DNA of 6,051 nucleotides from Clostridia bacterium (GTDB lineage Bacteria > Bacillota_A > Clostridia > Oscillospirales > Acutalibacteraceae): the NCBI GenBank assembly GCA_017390825.1, contig JAFPAK010000086.1:1-6051 (forward strand), written 5' to 3'. Made by a program: the position numbers and the translations under genes. The notes beneath the pieces were generated by a model. It did no database searches, was not told where the DNA came from, and saw only the letters and a list, made by a program, of their open reading frames with translations. Below are positions 1 through 5,243 of the stretch, in pieces. Numbering within the stretch: the stretch's first letter is position 1; each line of letters begins with the position of its first letter.

Positions 1-194
1 AAGGTTTTTATGTCTTGAGAAAGCATTTTTATATCAGGATAATTTGAGGAAAAGGCTTTTGCAGCATGAGAATCAAACTCATTTGCAAACACAAATGAGT
101 TTTTTCTGTTCCTTACAAAAGTGTTGTTTTTTATTCGATAATAAAATCCAAAAGTTAACCCTCCGGCTCCGGAGAATAAATCAATAATTCTCAT
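1..194 (-). CDS. DNA (cytosine-5)-methyltransferase, N-terminal part (cut by window edge)
   Basis: The first 64 codons of a third m5C methyltransferase run off the left edge. Reading from ATG at 194, the protein opens with MRIIDLFSGAGGLTFGF, which is motif I (SAM binding, F-x-G-x-G), at residues 5-17. A basic stretch (residues 20-32, with R20, K22, R28, R30, K31) separates this from FANEFDSHAAKAF at 36-48, where E39 is in the place of the acidic residue that holds the SAM ribose. The motif III region (D61) follows. The catalytic Pro-Cys loop and target-recognition domain are outside the window, so specificity cannot be read. It begins 28 bases after the stop of the preceding methyltransferase, with AAAGGA (204-209) nine bases before the ATG, so it is the last visible gene of the same operon. 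Family assignment is firm; whether the gene is intact is unknown. Confidence 0.88.
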   Translation of the reverse strand, partial: MRIIDLFSGAGGLTFGFYYRIKNNTFVRNRKNSFVFANEFDSHAAKAFSSNYPDIKMLSQDIKT

Positions 195-222
195 TATACA
201 AAATCCTTTAGTTTTATATTTC

Positions 223-1155
223 TTATATTATTAGTGCTATTTGTTGAGCTATGCTTTTAATTAGCGGAACAACAACACTGTTGCCGCATTGTTTATATGC
301 GCTTGTTATTGGAATTTTTGGAAAACGATAGTTTTTAGGGAAACCCTGTAATGCGAGGCATTCGTAAGGGGTAATTTTCCTAATGCCATAATTATCTTTT
401 ATATACGGGATACGTTCTCTCCAAGTACCCATATTCGCCTTTAGTGTGAATGATATTCCGTCTTTACTTGATTGAAGGCCATAATCAGAAAAACGGTATA
501 TTTGTCTGTCATCCTTGATAAATTCAGATAATTTTCTATATTGGTAAGAATCGGTTTTAACATAATACGAATCATCAGCTTTAACGGTTTTATCAATAAT
601 ATCAAATATCCCTTTTTTTAGATTAATCTTATCCGGGAATTTAAAGTTATCACACATTTCTTGCGATTTAAATGCAACAATATATGTTCTTGTGCGATGT
701 TGAGGGATACCATAATCGCATGCATCGGCTATAACATATCTGATAGAATAATCTCTGCTTACTAACTCATTGTGAATAACATTGAATGTTCTTCCGTTAT
801 CGTGCTCCGTAAGGTTAGCAACGTTTTCCAAGAAGATAACAGCTGGGTTGAGTACATCTACTATTCTTACTATTTCAAAGAATAAATTTCCTCGATTATC
901 ATTAAAACCTTTTTGATTTCCGCAAACGGAAAATGATTGGCATGGAAATCCGGCTGTTATCACATCAACCGGTTCTAATGAGCGGGGATCAATGTCTTTT
1001 ATATCACCCTCAATCAAACGAGTTGACGGAAAGTTGAGTCTATAGGTTTTGCAAGCATCCGGATCCATTTCGTTCGCCCAGCAAATTTCAAATCCAGCTT
1101 GAGCGAACCCTAAGTCAATCCCTCCTATGCCTGAAAATAAACTACCAACTTTCAC
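223..1155 (-). CDS. DNA (cytosine-5)-methyltransferase, specificity unknown (second enzyme of the island)
   Basis: A complete 310-residue m5C methyltransferase, which transfers a methyl group from SAM to cytosine C5. Visible motifs in order: I, LFSGIGGIDLGF (6-17); IV, GFPCQSFS (69-76) with catalytic Cys72; VI, ENV (110-112); VIII, QHRTR (152-156); IX, IRKITPYECLALQGFP (258-273); X, YKQCGNSVVVP (287-297). The variable target-recognition segment (about 180-257) is unlike that of the HpaII-type enzyme two genes upstream, so a different target is expected. The start is GTG at 1155: it places motif I five residues in, as usual, and follows GAAAGGGAA (1161-1169). The gene begins 26 bases after the restriction endonuclease and ends 28 bases before the third methyltransferase. 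No cognate endonuclease is obvious unless it is the small protein at 3398-3901 or lies beyond the left edge. Confidence 0.93.
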   Translation of the reverse strand: MKVGSLFSGIGGIDLGFAQAGFEICWANEMDPDACKTYRLNFPSTRLIEGDIKDIDPRSLEPVDVITAGFPCQSFSVCGNQKGFNDNRGNLFFEIVRIVDVLNPAVIFLENVANLTEHDNGRTFNVIHNELVSRDYSIRYVIADACDYGIPQHRTRTYIVAFKSQEMCDNFKFPDKINLKKGIFDIIDKTVKADDSYYVKTDSYQYRKLSEFIKDDRQIYRFSDYGLQSSKDGISFTLKANMGTWRERIPYIKDNYGIRKITPYECLALQGFPKNYRFPKIPITSAYKQCGNSVVVPLIKSIAQQIALII

Positions 1156-1181
1156 GGTTTTTCCCTTTCTATACAGTCAAA

Positions 1182-2378
1182 TTATTCTTCGTCAGAAACA
1201 CCTTTGAATCTTACCTGAAGATTTAATTTTAAATAATACTTGCCATTCTCTTTATATATCTGCATGTATTGGTGTCTGGATGCAGAAGGAGACTCAAATC
1301 CTAATTGATGAATAAGAAAATCTTTAAACTCATCGGCCATACACGAGTGATAAGCGACTACATCTCCATCATCTTTTGCAACGATATATCCGCCATTTAC
1401 ACTGCTTCTGCCATCCCAAGCCTTAGCTAAACGCATTCCGGTAAACATATCATACAAAAGTGTTCCAATCTTTCTTCTGTACATGCTCGCTGTATCGTCA
1501 AATTCATATTCAGCAGAGTTATTGCGAACAACATAATCTAACGCATATTCGATAGATGAATTTGCCGCTTGGCCTTCGCCCTCAAAGTAATAGGCTTTAA
1601 GCATGTTAGCAACTATCAACGGCATTTCGTTACCGCCCGAAAGTATTAAATTTCGTTTTGCACTGTTTACGGGCATATTGCTGTAAACAATATCACATTC
1701 AGCGGCCTTCAAAAGTTGTATGCGTTCTCGTATTGCCACAACCTCATGCGGCTCCATTAACCCGGTTTCTTTATTCTTTTTGTTTCGTATGGTATATGTA
1801 TTGTTGAATTGATCCATCAAGGTGTCATCAATATTACCAACGATTTCGAATGTGAAATTTGTGTTTTCTTTGCTTGCGTTAAACAAAGTAGATTTTGCGG
1901 TAAAGTCTGATTTGCACGAAAATCCAATAACAGAAGCAATACCGTTTCTGTAATCTTGAACTTGCATGGTTATATCTTGAGTGCCGCCAAAAAATTCGTT
2001 TTGTTGTGCCGCAGGCGCTTTTAATTTTGTAACATAGATTGAACTTAGGAATGTCTCGACAGTATCGCATGTAATACCGTTTCCACGAGGAGTATTTTTC
2101 AGCACGTCCCAAAGTTGATCTCTCGCCGTCTGAAAATCGGTTATATTTACATCGGGCCCTACTTCGGTTTCATTCAAGAAGATTTTAACGACAGGGCCTG
2201 TGTAATATTCGTATTTTTGATTTCTGTATTCCTCACGTATGATTTTAATAATATTGAGAAAAACATTTGTTAAGCGATTCATGTTTTTATCAGCAGCATA
2301 TACTTTTCCGTCGCTCATAAGTTTAAGGAAAATATATATTTCTGACCATTCGCCTTTATTTCCGCATAAATCAGGCAT
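1182..2378 (-). CDS. HpaII-family type II restriction endonuclease (predicted CCGG)
   Basis: A 398-residue protein that I recognise as HpaII-family from conserved blocks: GNKGEWSEIYIFLKL (6-20) at the N-terminus; IGFSCKSDF (151-159) followed by STLFNAS (163-169) and TNFTFEI (173-179) in the centre; NGGYIVAKDDGDVVAYH (328-344); and SASRHQYMQIY (365-375) with YLKLNLQVRF (382-391) near the C-terminus. HpaII cuts unmethylated CCGG. A plausible PD-(D/E)xK-like site is D142 with K156 of S-C-K-S, where serine takes the acidic position; this is inference. The call is reinforced by the gene directly upstream, an M.HpaII-like methyltransferase. The two reading frames overlap by 8 bases, and a strong AAGGAGG (2388-2394) inside the 3' end of the methyltransferase gene serves this start. 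The order M then R fits methylation preceding cleavage. No controller-protein gene is visible. Confidence 0.85.
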   Translation of the reverse strand: MPDLCGNKGEWSEIYIFLKLMSDGKVYAADKNMNRLTNVFLNIIKIIREEYRNQKYEYYTGPVVKIFLNETEVGPDVNITDFQTARDQLWDVLKNTPRGNGITCDTVETFLSSIYVTKLKAPAAQQNEFFGGTQDITMQVQDYRNGIASVIGFSCKSDFTAKSTLFNASKENTNFTFEIVGNIDDTLMDQFNNTYTIRNKKNKETGLMEPHEVVAIRERIQLLKAAECDIVYSNMPVNSAKRNLILSGGNEMPLIVANMLKAYYFEGEGQAANSSIEYALDYVVRNNSAEYEFDDTASMYRRKIGTLLYDMFTGMRLAKAWDGRSSVNGGYIVAKDDGDVVAYHSCMADEFKDFLIHQLGFESPSASRHQYMQIYKENGKYYLKLNLQVRFKGVSDEE

Positions 2379-3369
2379 TTGTCAAAACCTCCTTAATTTT
2401 ATTTGCAATAGCTTCAATAACATTAACAGTAACACTGTTTCCAAACTGCTTGTATAGGTGTGTATCGGCAAGGGGAAGAACAAAGCTGTCAGGAAATCCT
2501 TGTAAACGTGCCCATTCACGAGGCGTCATTTTACGAACACCTTCTTTATTGATGTTTCCTTTAATATGCGTTGTGGGAACAAGGTTCTTTTGACGCTTAT
2601 CAATAACAAGATTTCTTTCTCTGCCCATACCACCACAAACGATGGCTCCTGCGATGTCGCTCCAATCACGAATCTCATAACCGAATCCGTTTCCTTTAGA
2701 TTCGTGGCGAGCTTTGTGTTTTCTTAATGTATCAAGATACACATCACTTAGATAGTATTTTGCCGGTACGGGTTTTTCTTCTCGTATATCCCATAATCTT
2801 TTGCTGTCATCTACAATATCGGGAAAGACAAAATTATCGGGAGCGATATCATTTCTAAAAGCAACGATATAAATTCTTTCTCTGTTTTGCGGCACGCCGT
2901 AATTTTTACTGTTTAGAACTTGATAAAAGACCTTGTACCCCAGATCTTCAAATGTTTTGCAAATGATTTTGAAAGTTCTTCCTTTGTCGTGGATGACTAA
3001 ACCTTTAACATTTTCGCAGAAAATAACTTTCGGTTTGTGATATTCACAAATACGAGCAACATCCATGAACAGAGTCCCTCTGCATAACCCTTTATAATTG
3101 TCATCAAATCCCATTCTGTGTCCGGCGAGACTAAATGCCTGACACGGGAAACCCGCCAGACAAATATCGAATGAAGGTATTTCTTTTTCGTTGATTTTGG
3201 TAATATCTCCTGCAATTTCGAAACTGTCTTCAAAATTTGCTTTGTATGTTTTTTGAGCAAATTCATCCCACTCACTAACGAAAACCGTTTCAATATCTTC
3301 TTTAAATGCTTTATCAAAACCAAGCCGAATACCGCCGATACCGGCAAATAAGTCAATAGATTTAAACAT
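2371..3369 (-). CDS. HpaII-type DNA (cytosine-5)-methyltransferase (predicted CCGG)
   Basis: A complete 332-residue m5C methyltransferase and the protective partner of the HpaII-family endonuclease. Motifs: I, IDLFAGIGGIRLGF (5-18); IV, GFPCQAFS (73-80) with catalytic Cys76; VI, ENV (119-121); VIII, QNRERIYIVAF (161-171); IX, RKMTPREWARLQGFP (279-293); X, YKQFGNSV (306-313). The target-recognition region, with DIREEKPVPAKYYLS (194-208), TLRKHKARHESKGNGFGYEI (214-233) and GGMGRERNLVID (246-257), matches what I remember of M.HpaII closely, which supports CCGG methylation. Compared with M.HpaII it lacks the N-terminal extension and has a few extra residues after motif IV (around NYKGLC, 91-96). 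ATG 3369 follows GAAAGGA (3380-3386). The gene starts 28 bases after the upstream gene and overlaps the endonuclease gene by 8 bases, so translational coupling is likely. Confidence 0.95.
   Translation of the reverse strand: MFKSIDLFAGIGGIRLGFDKAFKEDIETVFVSEWDEFAQKTYKANFEDSFEIAGDITKINEKEIPSFDICLAGFPCQAFSLAGHRMGFDDNYKGLCRGTLFMDVARICEYHKPKVIFCENVKGLVIHDKGRTFKIICKTFEDLGYKVFYQVLNSKNYGVPQNRERIYIVAFRNDIAPDNFVFPDIVDDSKRLWDIREEKPVPAKYYLSDVYLDTLRKHKARHESKGNGFGYEIRDWSDIAGAIVCGGMGRERNLVIDKRQKNLVPTTHIKGNINKEGVRKMTPREWARLQGFPDSFVLPLADTHLYKQFGNSVTVNVIEAIANKIKEVLTNA
2388..2394 (-). promoter_or_regulatory. Strong ribosome binding site for the restriction endonuclease
   Basis: AAGGAGG on the minus strand lies nine bases before the ATG at 2378 and inside the last codons of the methyltransferase gene. 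It is closer to the anti-Shine-Dalgarno consensus than the sites of the two flanking methyltransferases (GAAAGGA and AAAGGG). Confidence 0.75.
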
Positions 3370-3397
3370 AATTGAATAATCCTTTCAAAAACTCAAG

Positions 3398-3901
3398 TTA
3401 GTATCCTATAATCAAAATTCCTTTTAAAGGGACTGTAAACCGATCACTTGCATACATTGCTTTAAAGAAATCACAAACTTTTTGATAATCAAAACGGTTC
3501 CCGTACAACATTCTCACGGCGATACATAAGTATTCAGCGTCGGCCATGCAACACGCTTCGAAAAAGTCTTTGAGGAATTGGTAGTTCGTTACTGCACGTC
3601 CTGCTTCTACTTCAATTACAATTTTTGTATCTTTGTTGTAGGCGTCAACTTCAAAATTTAAAGTTGCAATACCACATTCTCCGTATAACACCGGCATTTT
3701 AATTACATCAGCATCTCTCTTGCTTTTTTCAACAACATATCCTATATTTTGTAAATCCTTTGAAACTACTTTTAATACTTCATCGCTTTTTAATTTATGT
3801 GAATCTGAAGAAATTTTATTTTGGTTTTTTTCAAATACAGAAACTATTTTCATAAAATCATCTGAAATCTTTTGGTTCTGCGGAAAATATGACCACTTCA
3901 T
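3398..3901 (-). CDS. Uncharacterised 167-residue protein, putative PD-(D/E)xK-like nuclease (BamHI/BglII-like E-x-E)
   Basis: I do not recognise this protein as a named family. Seen in the sequence: a helical, lysine-rich N-terminal third (about 10-60), then FEVDAYN (83-89), a short turn, and KIVIEVEAGRAVTNY (93-107), then a hydrophobic helix and strand (109-131), ending with PLKGILIIGY (158-167). The layout D86...E97-x-E99, on two predicted strands joined by a turn and followed by a helix, resembles the active sites of BamHI (E-x-E) and of the BglII/BstYI group (E-x-Q followed by a G-containing helix start). A nuclease function is therefore an inference. It is shorter than those enzymes and no separate recognition domain is visible. 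ATG 3901 overlaps the vsr stop as ATGA and follows AAAGGAGA (3908-3915), so it is probably coupled to vsr. It may be an extra restriction enzyme, a partner of the HpaII system, or a non-catalytic relative. Confidence 0.82.
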   Translation of the reverse strand: MKWSYFPQNQKISDDFMKIVSVFEKNQNKISSDSHKLKSDEVLKVVSKDLQNIGYVVEKSKRDADVIKMPVLYGECGIATLNFEVDAYNKDTKIVIEVEAGRAVTNYQFLKDFFEACCMADAEYLCIAVRMLYGNRFDYQKVCDFFKAMYASDRFTVPLKGILIIGY

Positions 3902-4317
3902 AATAAGTCTCCTTTAATGGCTTTCTCGATAATATTCGCACATTCCATAACATCTTTTTTTATTTCGTTACCCCAAAAACGAAGTACTACCCAACCTTCC
4001 GATTCGAGTTTTTCGGTAACCTCTTTGTCTCTTAATATATTCCTCTCGATTTTTGAGATCCAAAAATCTTGGTTTGATTTAAAATCATTTTTTCTGTTTT
4101 CCCAATCGTGCCCATGCCAAAATTCACTGTCGCAAAACACGGCTATTTTTTTACCAAGAAAAACAATATCTGGCTTGCCAAAAACTTTTTTGCTATTTTT
4201 TTGATAACGAAGACCTCTATGCCAAAGTTCCTTACGAAGTATTATCTCAATTTTTGTATCCTTTTGTTTTATGGCTTGCATGTTTTTACGGCGCTGTTCT
4301 TCTGTATGTTTGTCCAT
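3898..4317 (-). CDS. vsr: Very short patch repair (Vsr) DNA mismatch endonuclease
   Basis: A 139-residue Vsr-type endonuclease, which nicks DNA next to T in T:G mismatches made by deamination of 5-methylcytosine and so limits C-to-T mutation at methylated sites. Seen: the N-terminal block EEQRRKNMQAIKQKDTKIE (6-24) with E24; GKPDIVF (47-53) with D50, the catalytic metal-binding aspartate; and IAVFCDSEFWHGHDW (58-72) with H68 in the FWH motif. Against E. coli Vsr, three of the four structural-zinc ligands are replaced (Cys66 by E65, Cys73 by W72, Cys117 by Asn), and catalytic Thr63 is replaced by C62. Comparable zinc-less Vsr proteins are, as far as I recall, common beside restriction systems. 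AGGAGA (4325-4330) sits seven bases before ATG 4317. It is the first gene of the restriction-modification operon and overlaps the next by 4 bases. Confidence 0.92.
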   Translation of the reverse strand: MDKHTEEQRRKNMQAIKQKDTKIEIILRKELWHRGLRYQKNSKKVFGKPDIVFLGKKIAVFCDSEFWHGHDWENRKNDFKSNQDFWISKIERNILRDKEVTEKLESEGWVVLRFWGNEIKKDVMECANIIEKAIKGDLL

Positions 4318-4435
4318 ATGGATTTCTCCTATATTGGCTATAATTTCTTATGTATCTACAAATTCCGCATAATAGAGTGTAATGAGCTGTGATTGTTGAA
4401 AACATAGGGGATAATAATTACCCAAATATTATTTA
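4318..4435. other. AT-rich spacer between the AbiEi-like gene and vsr
   Basis: These 118 bases separate the abiEi-like stop from the vsr start. They contain the vsr ribosome binding site but no convincing sigma-A promoter: hexamers such as TATTAT (minus strand, 4369-4374) lack a -35 element at the right distance. There is also no hairpin with a U-run. The restriction operon could be transcribed by read-through from the abiEi promoter or from a promoter I cannot see. The spacer also marks a visible change of base composition. Confidence 0.45.
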
Positions 4436-5035
4436 TTAGCTATGGAGCAGTATCTCCATAATGTCCATCACTTTATTGTAAACCCTCAGCTTCTTTGCGT
4501 AATCGGAAAGGGCGACGAGGTTTTTCTGTGTGTCGTTTGCGTAAGAGTTTACTGCCTTGCTGAACATTTCGTTATCGATCTTGCCACGATGCTTGAACAT
4601 ATCGCAGATGGTGCGCTCACGGTCGTAAATGGCAAAGGTAACACCGTTTTCAGTAATCGTGGTCTTGCCGAGGTCGTAAATATCGTCTTTAACGTAATAG
4701 ACCTTTATCGGCACGGAGGTATTAAGCCTGCGTGATGCACTTCTCGGCACGGTAACAGACCAAACCCTCGGCATAAAATCGCTGTAGCCATAACGGAACA
4801 GAGCCGATTCCATACTGATGATCGCTTCGGGAATGGTAGAAGCGATTACCTGCTCATCGGAGAGGATCAGCTCGTCTGCAAGCTGATAATAGCCTTGACG
4901 GACACGCTGAAGAAAGCCGTCTGAACACAGCTTATATATCTTTTCTTTTGGCACACCGGCGGATGTGAGATCAGACAGTTTCGCAATACCGCCGTTGGCA
5001 CTGATTATGTTTTTTATAGTGTCTTTATGTTCCAA
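4436..5035 (-). CDS. AbiEi-family antitoxin / winged-helix regulator, without a visible toxin partner
   Basis: A 199-residue protein resembling AbiEi, the antitoxin of type IV AbiE systems. AbiEi represses its own promoter through an N-terminal winged helix and counteracts the nucleotidyltransferase toxin AbiEii. Seen: an N-terminal helix-turn-helix-like region (about 2-52), with GGIAKLSDL (15-23), VPKEKIYKLC (28-37) and the wing-like FLQRVRQGYYQL (41-52); then EAIISMESALFRYG (70-83), and IYDRERTICDMFKHR (136-150), typical of the family. The start is TTG 5035, seven bases after GGAGG (5043-5047). The frame is open up to GTG 5062, but nothing there resembles a ribosome binding site. AbiEii normally follows directly; here the next gene is vsr, 118 bases away. 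The gene is visibly richer in G+C than the restriction genes. Family call is moderately sure; antitoxin activity is not shown. Confidence 0.78.
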   Translation of the reverse strand: MEHKDTIKNIISANGGIAKLSDLTSAGVPKEKIYKLCSDGFLQRVRQGYYQLADELILSDEQVIASTIPEAIISMESALFRYGYSDFMPRVWSVTVPRSASRRLNTSVPIKVYYVKDDIYDLGKTTITENGVTFAIYDRERTICDMFKHRGKIDNEMFSKAVNSYANDTQKNLVALSDYAKKLRVYNKVMDIMEILLHS

Positions 5036-5042
5036 TGTCCTA

Positions 5043-5047
5043 CCTCC
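5043..5047 (-). promoter_or_regulatory. Ribosome binding site that fixes the TTG start of the AbiEi-like gene
   Basis: GGAGG on the minus strand, in the context TTGGAGGTAGGACA, lies seven bases before TTG 5035. The longer reading frame from GTG 5062 would put this site inside the coding region and lacks its own binding site. Confidence 0.75.
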
Positions 5048-5054
5048 AATAAAC

Positions 5055-5149
5055 GATAACACATTGTGTTTAATGTTTTCTTTTGTATTATACCACGATT
5101 ATGCAAACAAAGCAATAAAAAATCGAAACAAAAATTCATTTGTGTTATC
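5055..5149. repeat. Inverted repeats flanking the abiEi promoter, candidate operator
   Basis: GATAACACA (5055-5063) and its exact inverted copy TGTGTTATC (5141-5149) bracket the promoter. A third half-site, TGTGTT (5065-5070), forms a small palindrome with the left arm (AACACA-T-TGTGTT, 5058-5070) just downstream of the expected start of transcription. AbiEi of Streptococcus agalactiae is known to bind paired inverted repeats at its own promoter, so autoregulation here is a reasonable inference. Confidence 0.55.
5087..5115 (-). promoter_or_regulatory. Sigma-A-type promoter of the AbiEi-like gene
   Basis: On the minus strand, TTGCTT (5110-5115) and TATAAT (5087-5092) are separated by exactly 17 bases. 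The -10 is preceded by TGG, giving an extended -10 (TG-n-TATAAT). Transcription would start near 5080, leaving a leader of roughly 45 bases before TTG 5035. The match is near consensus, so basal strength should be high, consistent with a promoter that needs repression. Confidence 0.85.
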
Positions 5150-5175
5150 ATTTTTTGAAAAATAATCAATTATTT

Positions 5176-5206
5176 GACGCTTATCGAAATATAGGCGTCT
5201 TTTTTA
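5176..5206 (+). terminator. Rho-independent terminator (plus strand)
   Basis: GACGCTTAT (5176-5184) pairs with ATAGGCGTC (5191-5199) as a 9-bp stem with one G-U pair and a 6-base loop, and is followed directly by seven T. The opposite strand has no immediate U-run, so it acts on plus-strand transcripts. No plus-strand gene precedes it within the window. Confidence 0.8.
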
Positions 5207-5221
5207 TGCCAATTTTTCAAA

Positions 5222-5243
5222 ACACCCTTGTAGATCGGGGTGT
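5222..5243. repeat. Short inverted repeat ACACCC/GGGTGT at the left end of the repeat array
   Basis: ACACCC (5222-5227) and GGGTGT (5238-5243) form 6-bp arms with a 10-base loop. The right arm is the first GGGTGT block of the tandem array, so the array begins with one block facing the other way. Confidence 0.45.

Noticed and set aside
1879..2457. Shifted-frame and antisense open frames over the HpaII-family endonuclease gene
   Set aside because: They give no recognisable protein, lack ribosome binding sites and lie wholly or mostly over a well-supported gene.
1156..4317. A controller (C) protein gene of the restriction system
   Set aside because: Gaps between genes are 28 bases or less, and none of the proteins here looks like a small Xre-type helix-turn-helix regulator.
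3720..4392. Plus-strand open frames opposite vsr and the 167-residue gene
   Set aside because: Their translations are low-complexity, rich in Phe/Ser, as expected for the complement of Lys/Glu-rich genes.
4400..4425. Minus-strand hairpin GGGTAAT...ATCCC as a terminator between the AbiEi-like gene and vsr
   Set aside because: The stem is about five pairs with a bulge and has no U-run.
4318..4435. A dedicated promoter for the restriction operon
   Set aside because: TATTAT-like hexamers are present but none has a -35 match at 16-18 bases.
4442..4735. Plus-strand open frame within the AbiEi-like gene
   Set aside because: Antisense to a gene with a good family match, and no ribosome binding site.
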